DNA from: Torymus aiolomorphi | Lineage: Eukaryota; Arthropoda; Insecta; Hymenoptera; Torymidae | Reading direction: 5' to 3' | DNA length: 64,000 nt | Assembly (NCBI GenBank): GCA_036365515.1 | Contig: CM070877.1 | Coordinates: forward strand, 64,802,522 to 64,866,521 | Notes under the pieces: generated by a model | Told to the model about the DNA's origin: nothing | Databases searched by the model: none | Seen by the model: only the letters and a program-made list of their open reading frames with translations | Part shown: one piece after another, positions 46,232 to 57,589 of the stretch | How positions within the stretch are numbered: position 1 is the stretch's first letter | How the letters are laid out: each line of letters begins with the position of its first letter | Translations under genes and position numbers: made by a program

Positions 46232-48060
46232 GTGATTTTATGTCAACCGTAAGGACTGAAATTTTAAATCTCCTGAAACCTGGTTTAATATTTTCAAAAT
46301 AACAAAAAAAAAGCACAGAAACCAATTTTTCGCATGATATATGCAAATGTTCAAAAGTTATTCTAACCTGAAAATTTCGAAATTTCGATTTTTTTCATAA
46401 AAAGGACATTTTCATGATTTTTTAACTGAAAAATTTGAATTTTTTTGTATAGCACATTGTATGGGAAAAAGTTTACAAATTTGGTGCAGAATCAGTATGA
46501 ATTTTTGTGAATGCGTTGTCAATATTCTTGACATTTGGAGTTGACAGTGTATCTTTGAAAGTCTGAATCTCAGAGACGGTCATCCAAAAAATTTGGGTAC
46601 ATGCTTAAAATTTTATTTCTTGTAGTACCTTTTAATCCTTTTTTTGAAAACTATGGGCCCTATAAACTGGAAAATATGGTGAATGATCAAAGTACTGGAA
46701 AAAGTCAAAAAAACATAAATAACTGTCATATCCTATAAAAAAAAAGTTCAAACAAAGTATCATTTTCTCAATAATAAAAATACATTTTTACTTAAGAATT
46801 TTATTATACTTATCTAAAGCAAGCAGATTATGTGAATAGTAACAGAATGCTACTTTATTTCTATTTTATTGAAAATGTTTATTTGACAAACGACAACATT
46901 TTCTGCTACCCTGGTGTAAATATTCACAATAATATTCAAGTGCCACGCGCTTAGCTTATAACTCTATGTATATTGGAAATGGGACATAAGGGTCTGGTAA
47001 AGACAACGGAATATCTTAAAATTTTAAGAATAAGGAATAATAATCAGGAGTAAAGGCTTCTATAGTTAAGTCCCGTTACACAAGAATCATATTGTTTTAC
47101 AAAGTCTATTTATTTAAAAAGTCTTCTTAGGTTAAAAGTTTCTGCTTCTCTAGGGCTTGATTCTCTAAGCTTACGTCTGTTGACACCACCGGTTTTCCTT
47201 CTAAAGAAGCTCTCTGATTGGTCTTAATCTCTTGTCTCGCATGTATCGCACCGAGATAGAGTTAGAGAATCAAGTCTCTGATTTAAATATACACAAATTG
47301 AGTCCATATGATTACTTGTACAATCGATGTATATACTGTATGCAGATTGCAGAAAGGAATAACATTAATACCTGACAGCCAAATACAATTGGCGAACTGT
47401 GATTAGATAAGGTAATAGACGTCAAAGTCTCTGGCCTATATAATTATACCTTATTTTACGTATAATACACATGGATTATATACGTGTATAATTTTTACGC
47501 CGAGTACCATAATCATGTTTAATATAAAATAGTAATTCATGATTAGCAATTCATAATTTAAAAAAATTAAAAACTAGAACTATTAATTAATATAATTAAA
47601 TATTAATTGATTATTATGAAAATTATAGCTATTAAATAATTATTAATTATTATTATTAATAACAATAATTTATTAATTCATAATTTTTTTTTGAATATCA
47701 AATTCTAAATTATTTGAAACAATTGCAAACTGTTTAAAACTATTAGAAACTGTGAAACATTTACAAAGTATTAGAATTAAAAAGGTTTATACAGAATGCT
47801 ACACTTTGTAACATTTGTAAACAGTTTTAAACAGTTCCAAACAGTTTAAATACTTTCTAACAGTCACTTGCTGGTTTGAACATTTATAATTTAAGACAAG
47901 ACAAGGATTATAGAATATAATTTTTGAAAGTGGAAATTGTCAAATAATAGAACATTAGGTAAAAATTATAAAACATAATAAGTATTAAAAATTATAATAC
48001 AATATAATACAAAAATTCAGTATAAAAACATTAATATTTTCATTTGGGTACGTTAAATAC
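46211..48060. other. No gene seen
   Basis: AT-rich sequence with short repeats of AACAGTTTTAAACAG type near 47700-47870. No coding content recognised. The 3' end of the minus-strand gene would lie here. Confidence 0.5.
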
Positions 48061-48067
48061 TCTAAAT

Positions 48068-48640
48068 TTAAAATATTTTATAGTCTTTGTAAATTATTGA
48101 AGTGGAGTAGTATTTTGCACGAACAACGCCATTTTCAGCGTAAACCAAGTAATGTTTTTCTTGAAGATGATCAATCCTTGTAGATATTTTAAATCTTTTA
48201 GCCAAAAATCTTTTAGCCAAAAATCTTTTATTGGCGTTATAATCAGCCTGTGAAGAGAATCTAAAATCTATATTTGCTAATCTTCCTGTGGTTGAGAGGC
48301 ATTCAAATAAATCTTTAGGCGTTAAGATTTCACGATTATCAGTTGATTGCAGACTTGCTTTCACTGCTGCTCTTTTCACGACAGCGCCGAGTCCATCACA
48401 TGGGCCTTTTCCATGGGCTGTTGCATAAAAATTCCATTCTGCGGGAATATTGAAATCGTTCTTGTGAAAAGCAAGATTAATGACGTTCTTGTAGTTTTTG
48501 TATTGCTGAGGGGCTCCATCCGAAAAATACAATACTTTTTTCACTAACAAAAACTCTGATTTCAAATATTCTATTAGAATCTTGTGAAATGTGTATACTG
48601 CTATAGAATCATTTAGTACTAATTTAAATGATTTTCTTAT
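48068..48640 (-). CDS. Uncharacterised arthropod protein, downstream exon
   Basis: Minus-strand reading with LVLNDSIAVYTFHKILIEYL, then YFSDGAPQQYKN and HGKGPCDGLGAVVKR; the open frame extends upstream of the first Met to about 48640. This matches my memory of a large family of uncharacterised arthropod and cnidarian proteins (YFSDGA..QYKN ... HGKG.CDG.G). The conserved Asp and His residues suggest an RNase-H-like or transposase-derived fold, but that is inference. A tandem FLAKR duplication (48193-48222) and termination at 48068 look like ageing. Upstream exon at 48815-49135. Confidence 0.55.
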   Translation of the reverse strand: MRKSFKLVLNDSIAVYTFHKILIEYLKSEFLLVKKVLYFSDGAPQQYKNYKNVINLAFHKNDFNIPAEWNFYATAHGKGPCDGLGAVVKRAAVKASLQSTDNREILTPKDLFECLSTTGRLANIDFRFSSQADYNANKRFLAKRFLAKRFKISTRIDHLQEKHYLVYAENGVVRAKYYSTSIIYKDYKIF

Positions 48641-48814
48641 AAGGATACGAATAAATTAAAACCAAAATTAAAAAAAGAAATAAACTTGCAATAAATTTAT
48701 AAATTAATAAATATATTTCGGTTTAAAAAAATCATAAAGTTTATAAAAACATTTGAAATGTTGTTCTTTCATCTATTGATGATCACTTAATAGCATATAA
48801 ACTTTTAACCTTAC

Positions 48815-49135
48815 CTAGTAACAGAAGTTTCACATTTTGGTGATAACTGCACACACAAACGCTGTGAGTGCCGCTGCTACCAACCAAAATGCAATTTGGA
48901 GGTCTTAAGGTTGAAAATTTAGCAAAGCCAATCTTTAATTCTGGATGGTCTTCCTTGAAACTTTGGTAAAGCTCTTTTAAATTGAGTAGCAGTAGTCTTT
49001 TTTGGAGATATTCCTTCACACCATTTTCATTTCTCACAGAAATGACATCCTTCATTCCAGGCATTACAGATGATACATCATCTCTTAAGTAATATGCTTT
49101 GACTAACGTTGTTACTTCAGAAGATAAAGATTTAC
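48815..49135 (-). CDS. Uncharacterised arthropod protein, upstream exon
   Basis: Flanked on the minus strand by an acceptor (TATTTTATAG ending at 49136) and a donor (CTAG|GTAAGG, 48814). Reads SLSSEVTTLVKAYYLRDD, then PGMKDVISVRNENGVKEYLQ, KIGFAKFSTLRPPNCILVG and GSSGTHSVCVCSYHQNVK. This is the Cys/His segment normally preceding the YFSDGA block in the same family, so the two exons with the 175-250-bp intron form one gene. Further upstream exons were not found to 50.6 kb. A real host gene, a TE-derived gene or a relic are all possible. Confidence 0.55.
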
Positions 49136-49139
49136 CTAT

Positions 49140-49735
49140 AAAATAAATTAATCATTTTTGTTTTTAACTATTTCAATAATAATGTATGTAAAAAATTGTT
49201 TCGAAAACTAAAAACAAATTCTGAATTTGAGTACATATTTCTACAAACATATTGACTTGTCTCTTGATAAATTTTTTAAAATGAAAACTATTTTTAATTT
49301 ATTTTTTTTATAAACTTTTTTATGTATATTTATTTAACAAATCATCTGAATTATGACTTTTTCTCAAATAAAACTGACAATAGCAAGTACTGTATTTTTC
49401 TAAAACTTCAAGAAACATTTTCGACCTGAAAATAATGCAAAAGGTGTCTCGAAATTTTCCTGAATATAGACTTACTGTACCAATTTAAAACCGCTGCCAA
49501 TTCATTGGCCCGTAGCTTCCTCAACCGTAATTTGTTTATTTTTTAATTAATTTTTAATAACAAAATTTATAATTTTTTAAAAAATTTATTGCATAATTAT
49601 AATTAAATTCATTTATGAATATTAAAAATTGTTAATTTTTAAATATATTTATTTATTTATTATTTATTTATATCAAATTTATATAAATTTTGAGCTCATA
49701 AATAAAGTTATCATTCGAAATAGAAGTAAAATATC
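49140..49735. other. No gene seen
   Basis: AT-rich; no further exon of the minus-strand gene recognised. Confidence 0.4.
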
Positions 49736-49739
49736 TATA

Positions 49740-50590
49740 TTTTATAATAAAACAAATAGCTATCACGGTTGTTTTGTTATTAACAAAAACGTGTTTTTTT
49801 TTATATTTCATAATTCATATTTTTTAAGAAAAAAAAAATTTATAGCTATCATTGTTCTTTTGTTATTAACAAAAACGTGTTTTTTTAAAAAAGTTCATAA
49901 CTCACAAATAAATTATAATAATGCAGAATATAATGCAGTCATAATGCATAATTCATAATTATAATAGATTATAATAGATATAATTTTTAAACATTTTAAT
50001 TCATTTTGTTACACATCATTGGAGTCATGAGTTTTAAAAAAAAAACACGTTTTTGTTTTTGATGATAACTAAAGAACCGTGATAGATAGAAAATTAATTT
50101 TTTTGAGAAAATATAGGTATTTTAATTCTCTTTCGAATGCCATCCACCCCATTCAGATACATAGAGGCGTTCTCGAGAAATTACGATTCTAAAAAAATGT
50201 AAAAAAATTTTTAATCTCAAATATCTCTGAAATTTATGGACCAATCATTTTGCCCAAAGAACTCGACCGAGAACTATAAAAAATCTACCTCTAAAAGGAA
50301 TTTTGAAGCCATTAAGTCAATTTTACTCTTGTAATCGTTGGACATACAAAACTGATTTTTTTCATTTTTCAATTTTTTACTCAAAATCTAGCGTACAGAA
50401 TGTATTCAAATTTTAATAGATTATAACTATTTATATTCTGTATTATCATGATTTTTCTCAAAAAAATTGACAGTTAAGTTTAGGAGTATCAGCTTCTAAA
50501 AGAAAAAAACACGTTTTTGTTAATAACAAAAGAACCGTGATAGCTAGAAACTTTTTTTTTTAGAAAATATAGGTATTTTAATTCTCTTTT
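49740..50590. repeat. Inverted repeat quartet around ATTAACAAAAACGTG
   Basis: CACGGTTGTTTTGTTATTAACA with AAAACGTGTTTTTTT occurs near 49765 and 49850 on the plus strand, and its complement (AAACACGTTTTTGTTAATAA, GAACCGTGATAGCTAG) near 50045 and 50508. The two pairs face each other, so the whole segment may be an old foldback. The frame at 49629-49958 is AT-rich repeat translation. Confidence 0.6.
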
Positions 50591-50725
50591 TGGAACGCTA
50601 CCCATCAGATTCGAATAGCTTGATTATAATCACTTCATGTAACACGTCATACCAGTACTATATTTTATTTATTATTACACAAAACACTGAAAATTATATT
50701 GTATATTTATAACCTCGCGTGTCAC

Positions 50726-51906
50726 GAGAGATGAATAGAAGATTACCAGCGCCCCGAAAAAAGTGAGGCAAGCTTATGCGCGTGGCGCGCTGCTACCTCT
50801 CGGCCAAATCATGGAACCATGCGCACGATTTTCTGATTGGTCGGTAGAACGTGCGCATGAAGCAGGGTGGGGGAATCTATTTAGATATAACAAATCTCCA
50901 AGACTTCGTACTTTTGAAAAAATTTTTAAAATTACGTAGATGTGAAACGTTTTTATTAAATGGCGTTAATCATATAAGAGAAGGCAAACTTTTTATCATT
51001 CTTTTGAAAAACTTCTTATATTTACATTTTCGTACTTCTCAAATTGTTGCAAACAATTTAGAACGTCCCGATAATCTTTTAAATAAGACAGTGCTAAAAA
51101 TTTAGTACTTTTTGAAGCTACGTTTGTCAGGATACAAAATATTCATCACTGAACAAATGTTATCCAAAATATCGTAGTACTTCAATAAAATTAGCGCTTT
51201 CAATAAAATAATTTAAAAAAACACCAATTTTACTGGTAATGTTTTCTAAAAAAAAAAATATATCAATTATAATTAAAATTTCAATTCTACTAGAGGATAA
51301 AAATTGAAGTAAAAAAATGTGTGTGGTATAATAATATAATAAAAGAAATGTTACGTGTCTTAAAAATAAAAAAAATAAAAAATAAAAAAAGAGTCAGGAT
51401 CGAACTCGGATCCAAAAGAACAGAACAAAAGTAGCTGCGCGCCTTAGCTACCGCGGCTACCGTTACGATACTCGTGTGTTACAGTAAAATCGTTTATGTT
51501 TATTTTCCCCCCTTCGGGCTTGAGTTGTGGCTTTGAATTTGGGTTTTGTAGTTGTCAGTTTAAAAATACGTTGATTTGCTAATAATCTAATTAGTAAAAA
51601 AGTTCGACCGAGCGACGATTGTCAAGCTGCTCGGCAATTGTCGGGTTGCCGGAAGAAGTAAACAGAGCCAGCAAGCGCGCGGTGCGCTGGGCCACTCGAG
51701 CATACACACGTTCAGTGCACGTGCACCGAGCCGTCGACCCGTCTTCACCTGCTTCCCCCACCTTGTTCCATGCACACGTTCTAATGATCAATCAGGAAAT
51801 TGAGCACATGATTCCATGTTATGGTCGCGAGGGGCAGCAGAGCGCCGCGCGCGGAAGCTTGCCTCACTTTTTTCCGGGGCGCTGGCAATCTCCCTATTCA
51901 TCTCTG
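50726..51906. mobile_element. hAT-like MITE, 1181 bp, 7-bp TSD GTGTCAC
   Basis: The right end read inward is CAGAGATGAATAGGGAG; the left end is GAGAGATGAATAGAAG. The inverted arms stay similar for about 160 bp (CCAGCGCCCC, AAAAAAGTGAGGCAAGCTT, AGGGTGGGGGAA). Flanks are GTGTCAC at 50719-50725 and 51907-51913. A 7-8-bp duplication and a CAGAG start suit the hAT superfamily. The empty site at about 14290 confirms the borders. No transposase gene inside. Confidence 0.85.
51388..51465 (-). ncRNA. tRNA-derived SINE segment in the hAT-like MITE
   Basis: Minus strand: GGTAGCTAAGGCGCGCAGCTAC (A-box region), then GAGTTCGATCCTGAC (B box) and a long T/A-rich tail (51360-51390). Not a functional tRNA by eye. 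Confidence 0.55.
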
Positions 51907-52240
51907 GTGTCACTCAGCAATATTTTCTTCTATGCAAAAGCTTATTATGAAGTTTATGAACCTCATAACACGCAATTACTTAATAATACACACTTGAGCT
52001 ATTTTCAAAACATTTCAAACTGATTTTAAGTAGAAGTTTTAAATTTTGATATAACACTTCATGCAACACATTTTACCGGTATTTTATTTTTTTTATATTA
52101 CACAAAACACTGATTAGATATTTTCTAATTACTATGTTATTTGTTATCAATACCATTTGATTATATATGTACTTTATGCAACACATCATACCGGTATTTT
52201 CTTTATTTAACATAAATCACTGATTAAAATAACTTTATCT

Positions 52241-52635
52241 TGTCCATTAATAATAAAATAACCACCAGAATCATGAGGGCATTCGTTCATTTTTGCTAAT
52301 TCAAAATCAGATTTTTCTAACAGTACACAATTAGAACTCCTCAACATTATTGTCTATATTACATATATCTCTATATTTCCAAAATGACTCGAAAAAAATC
52401 TTCTGGTATAATATCTGTAAAAATAAAAAATCACACAAAGTATCAATTTTCAAAAAATGATATTAGCTATTTAACATTCAGTAAGCACTTATCTAATAAA
52501 AGTTACTTTCCCCGTTGATTATTTTCCCCATTGATTGATACACAAAGAATAGATCAATTCTTCTCATCATCAGTTGACTACTTGAGATCATTACATATTA
52601 TTAACTAATTAACTAACTCAGGATATAAAAACATT
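52241..52635. other. No gene seen
   Basis: AT-rich sequence left of element F. Confidence 0.5.
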
Positions 52636-52637
52636 TG

Positions 52638-52717
<80 letters not shown>

Positions 52718-52951
52718 TTATCTGCAACGGTTCGTTCCGGGACGTTTACACTGTACATCGCTGTTATTTCCGGGACGCGCTGTTTTTTCCGGGACGTCCC
52801 GGAAAATCTGTGTCTGCAACTGTTATTTCCGGGACGTGGTATTAGTCCCACACCCCAGGGATATTATTTCTTTAGTCACGCGCTTATATAGGGAACTCTG
52901 AAGAGATAAACTATAGGACCCTGTAGATTACCAGAAATAACGTTTATAGGT

Positions 52952-52998
<47 letters not shown>
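52638..52998 (+). repeat. Core element F (private motif TTATTTCCGGGACG)
   Basis: (AT)n 52638-52711; four copies of (T)TTCCGGGACG, one forming the palindrome CCGGGACGTCCCGG; CACCCCAGGGAT; core ATTATTTCTTTAGTCA (52863-52878); GGGAACTCTGAAGAGA; an inverted CCAGAAATAACG; then (AT)n 52955-52998. Confidence 0.8.
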
Positions 52999-53002
<4 letters not shown>

Positions 53003-53236
53003 TATGAAACGCTAGTTATGCAGACACTTTCCGAAATTTAAATAGACTTATGCAGACAGAGACCGACTTATGCAGACGTCAGCATAAGTAGAGAGATTAT
53101 TTCTTTAGTCACGCTAGACTTGTGCAGACACGTGTATAAACGGTACTACACTTATGCAGACAGGTCACGTGGTCTTATACATTGGTGTCAGCATAAGTCC
53201 ATGTTTATATGATTATATATATATATATATATATAT
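52999..53236 (+). repeat. Core element G1 (private motif ACTTATGCAGACA), left of the Penelope relic
   Basis: Five or more direct copies of (A)CTTATGCAGAC or CTTGTGCAGAC, two inverted GTCAGCATAAGT copies, and core ATTATTTCTTTAGTCA (53096-53111). It ends in (AT)n at 53214-53237. Inverted partner G2 lies at 55640-55890. Confidence 0.85.
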
Positions 53237-55182
53237 ATGTATTTTTTTCTTAGGTGTAAAAAATCAAATATTTTTCCTACCCATATTGGGAAAAAATTTG
53301 ATGATAAGGGTTTTTATCGGGATTACAGCAAAAGAGTTTCTTATGATCTACGGAAAAATATTTTCTTTTTCAAGAATAAATTACTTAATTTAGAAATTAG
53401 AGGTTTGAATTTTGAAATTAATCGTTTGAATAAATATTTATTAGAGCTTGAAAAATGTTTATATAATAAAGTAGAACAAAATGATTTGCAAGAATTTTTT
53501 CGTGGTCAAAAGAGGCACTTTGAAAAAGTAAAATATAATCATAGGAGTAAATTAAAAAGAAAATTTGAATATTTAAAACATAAAAAACACTCTCAGGTCA
53601 ATCAAACTTACAATGTTAATAAAGATTGGTTTAGAAATCTAACGGACAAAGTAATACCAGAAGAAGTGGTAAGTATCATGTCAAAGGGTGCTAAATTTGG
53701 AATATCATATCCAAGTAAAGCTCTTCCGATCAAGAATATCATCGCTGAGGTAGAAAGTAGTATTAGTAGTTTTAATCTAGAGTTCAAAAAGAATGTAGAA
53801 GTTTTTTAGTTAAAGTTATTAATAATTTTAAAAGAGAAAATAGATTTGATAATTATTTGAACAGTAATTTGTTGCATGAATTAAAAATAACGAAGAAATT
53901 CTTGAGAGAGAATCCAAATATGATCTTCCAAAAAGCAGATAAAGGAAATGTAACAATAGTTTCAGATAAAAGGGATTATATAAATAAAATTCAACTTATG
54001 TTGGAAGATGATACCACTTACGTGAAAAGTAGGAATCCACGTATCAATAGACTACAAGATAAATTGAAAGAATTATTGATGCATTGGAAAACAACAGCTT
54101 ATATTAAGGATAGTATGTTTAAATATTTAAAATGTGAAAATGGCACTGTAGCTAAATGTTATGGGCTTCCTAAGATTCACAAAGAACAGTTAACATATAG
54201 AATAATAATATCATCGATAAATTTTCCGACTTATAGACTGGCGAGTTTTTTGTCTAATATATTGTTCAAGATAGTGGGTAGAACAAATTGATATATTAAA
54301 GATAATTGGAGTTTTTATGATATAATGAAAGATATTGTTATTCGGAATGATCATAGGATGATTTCATTGGATGTAGTGTCTTTGTTTACAAATATACCTC
54401 TAGAGTTGTTGAATGATATTATATAAGATAAATGGTCTGAAATTAAAGTACATACTAGTTTAACAAAAGATGAATTTGTAAAGGTACTTAATTTGGTTTT
54501 TAAAAACCCAATTTTTTCTTTTGATACTACTAGTATCAAAAGAACTACTCATATAAACTAGTAAAGATATGGTTGTCCAATGGAATCACCTTGTCACCTG
54601 TTATAGCGAATTTAGTAATGGAAAAAATGGAAAGTGTTGTTTTGTCTAAGTTGGCTTTTCAGCCAATTATTTTTAAAAGATATGTTGATGACATTTTTGC
54701 AGTTGTACCTGAATGTTTCGGTGGATGTGTTTAATTCTATCATGATAGAAAGGATTAGAAGGGTTTCTAGTAAACATAATATTCAAGTTTTCTTTAGAAA
54801 CGATAATAATTTAGAAAGGTTATTTAGTAATTGTAAAGACAAGGATGATAAAGGTTTGAAATCGGGAGTAGTTTATAAAATTAATCGTAGGGATTGTAAT
54901 GGATGTTATATTGGTCAAACGGGTAGATATTTGAAAAAGAGAATATGTGAACATCAATATAGTTTACGTAGTACAAATTTTATATCGGGTTTGAAAGAAC
55001 ATTGTTTAAATAGTTTGCATTCTTTCGATTTTGGGAGTGTGGATATTTTGGAACAAGGGATTAAGAATAAATATAAGAGGGAAAGCCTTGAAAGTATTCA
55101 CATTCTAAGGAATCGGAATAATGTAAATTTAATGGTAGAGTTAAGTAAATTAGATAACATTTATCATTCTTTATTAGTTTAA
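53237..55182 (+). pseudogene. Penelope-like element: reverse transcriptase and GIY-YIG endonuclease
   Basis: N-terminal part 53237-53809 is Lys-rich and helical. 53857-54291 holds MIFQKADKGNVTIVSD and CYGLPKIHKE, hallmark Penelope RT blocks. A stop at 54289 is followed by RMISLDVVSLFTNIPLELL near 54355-54420, outside the longer frames. After a frame change there are GCPMESP and the catalytic YVDD near 54680. RT thumb sequence is then missing and the frame 54634-55182 carries RIRRVSSKHNI, SGVVYKI, CYIGQTGRYLKKRICEH, the GIY-YIG endonuclease core with its Arg and Glu. The tail GAGGAGCCGGAGCGGGCTCG near 55295 resembles Penelope 3' sequence. Frameshifts, stops and a deletion make it inactive. Confidence 0.9.
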
Positions 55183-55554
55183 GTGAGAATGGAAAGTTGG
55201 AGCGGGGACGGTGGAAGGTGTTGGGGGTAAGTGGAAATAAGTAGGTATGGGTATATAAGGAGGTGTATCGCGGGTTTCATTTCAGTCCCTGAGGAGGAGC
55301 CGGAGCGGGCTCGAAATATTTGGCAATTGGGCAATTTGGTGGTGGGGGCACTTAGATAGTCCTTTGCTAACAAAGTTTTTTTCCAGGTTTTAATTAAGTT
55401 TTTATTTCAGATTCTGTGGGGGTGATTATAAACAAGGGCAATCTGACTGCCATAAATATTAATTATTTTAATTTAATTTATAAGACTGTAAGACCGATGA
55501 AAAAATTCTCATCTGTTGATATTAAGTTGCAGTCGACATAAGTAATATTTTTAA

Positions 55555-55555
<1 letters not shown>
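55183..55555 (+). other. Penelope 3' region
   Basis: G-rich then mixed sequence after the GIY-YIG stop. No gene. It runs into the long (AT)n at 55557-55641. Confidence 0.5.
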
Positions 55556-55556
<1 letters not shown>

Positions 55557-55648
<92 letters not shown>

Positions 55649-55890
55649 AAGACTTACATGTATATAATCATATGAACATGGACTTATACTGACAGCAATG
55701 TATAAGATCGCGTGACTCGTCTGCATAAGTGTAATACCGTTTATACAAGTGTCTGCACAAGTCTTGTGTGACTAAAGAAATAATCTGTCTATTTATGCTG
55801 ACGTCTGCATAAGTCGGTCTCTGTCTGCATAAGTCTATTTCAGTTCCGGAAAGTGTCTGCATTACTAGCGTTTCATATATTTATTTTTAT
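55557..55890 (-). repeat. Core element G2, inverted copy of G1
   Basis: (AT)n 55557-55641, then CATGGACTTATACTGACAGC, GTCTGCATAAGTGTAATACC, core in reverse TGACTAAAGAAATAAT (55770-55785), CTGACGTCTGCATAAGTC and ACTAGCGTTTCATATATTTA. Almost base-for-base the reverse complement of G1. Confidence 0.85.
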
Positions 55891-57240
55891 ATATGACTTA
55901 TTACATGTAAATAAGGATAGGTCGACCAGATACGAGTGTATAAATATAACTGTATTTATTTTTAAATATAGTGTACCTGTCCGATAATGTTTAGATATTT
56001 TAGATTCTCTGAGTGTGATGTAAGAAAGGACATAATAATTTTATTAATATATTTAATGTATATTTCATATTACCGAATGTAAACAGATGTACACACGGAA
56101 TCGAAAAGTAAACAACTGAGCTGTTGTATATACACTACTGGGTCGTATGGGGTCACGTGACGTGATACGTATCACGTGATCGGAAGCGGATGTAGGTTTG
56201 ATGAAAGAAAAGTAAAAAATTTATCGAAATCGACCGGTCTGATTCTTTTATGCTCAATATCTTTTAAATGAAACAATATTTTTGAACAAAATCTTTAGAT
56301 TTCTTTAGTTAATGAACATAGATTTCAACAAGTGTACTATGCTATAAATTTATTCTGTATAGATAAAATACAAAACGCTCAAAGTTATCGCGGTCCCATA
56401 TCAAAGTATATAGGGCACGGACTCACTCCTTGACTGTTACTTGCCTTCGGAGCGCTCCCGCGCTCCTTGATAACTTTGTAGTAACTAAAAGGTGAGGAGA
56501 ACTATAAAGGGAATGATTCAACTCATCATTTCCTTCCCTCTGCTGAGATGTCTGGCAAAAGATATATTATTTTTTTCTCTTTGGTTAAGTAGAATAAAAT
56601 TAAAGGTCTTTTGATATTACCATTATAAAAATATTTCTCAACCGTATACTGAGAAAAATTATAATTATTTCCATAAGAAAAATTTAATTATATGTAGTTG
56701 TTTAGAATAATGTTGGGAATTATATGCGTTTTTAAATCTCGCGCGGTCGCGCTCTCGGTAGTTTCATTCACGGCGCTGCCATGGCGCGATAGCACTTCGT
56801 GGCGTCTCTGCGGGACAGCCTAAATAGTGTTTTGATTAGGTTAGTCAGTAAAATAGTGTCTCTGTCTCTTGCTCTCCCATACATTAATGGGAGAGATAGT
56901 GATTTGACTCGCACCGTGAGTGGCAGTACAAGTCGAGACTAAGGAAGTTGGCCCCGACGCTCGCTCTCTTTGCTTTTTGGCCACCCACGAGGTACACCTC
57001 ACAGAATCGCTACTGCAGTTTTTTGAATATTTCCAACCGCATTTTCACTGGATAACATGTAATATATTGTACAGTGTTATCAATTAACTTATGTTAGACT
57101 CAACTTATTTAAACACCCACAGCATGTCCTCATCCAATTAATTGTAATTCTCAAATATTTGGTCCTTCAAGTCGGATAAACATGCTGTGGTGTGTAGAGC
57201 AAATGAATGCGTACTCATTATGTGTATTTCTCATGGTAAT
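55891..57240. other. No gene seen; one CpG-richer block
   Basis: AT-rich to 56700. 56735-57010 is richer in CpG and could be a promoter or LTR remnant of the following BEL/Pao fragment, but no TG...CA boundaries were found. The GC block CTTGCCTTCGGAGCGCTCCC at 56442 is the short third copy of the 5.4-kb repeat. Confidence 0.45.
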
Positions 57241-57589
57241 CCATCAGGCCAACTGAGAAGAAGGTCAAGACTTCGCAGGACAAGGCTGAGAAGGCAACGG
57301 ACACCAGCAACTAACAGGACCAGAAGAGTGAGAACCAGTTAACAGCACCTGACGCTGAAGCCCTAACCATTCTCAGCACTTCTGGTCTTGCGCAGCCTCT
57401 CCTGCCTGCCATGATGCCTGGTCTAATGGTGACTGATAGCACTGGAAAAAGAATATGCTCGAAGTCTCCAGCGAGTGTGCCTGCTTCACTCATATGTAAG
57501 GTCAACTGACAATATGTGAGACTGCTAAAGCTGGAACGGATTGCCAAATATGTGAGTGAGAAGAAAGATACTGCTCAGTTGAACATCTT

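Larger units (their letters stand above)
50630..52240 (+). repeat. Dispersed repeat hosting the hAT-like MITE
   Basis: Copies of CACTTCATG(T/C)AACAC, CATACCGGTATTTT and ACACAAAACACTGA occur near 50633, 52050 and 52165, a tandem of about 115 bp on the right. The 50690-50725 and 51907-52050 parts together equal the uninterrupted copy at 14243-14420. Confidence 0.65.
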
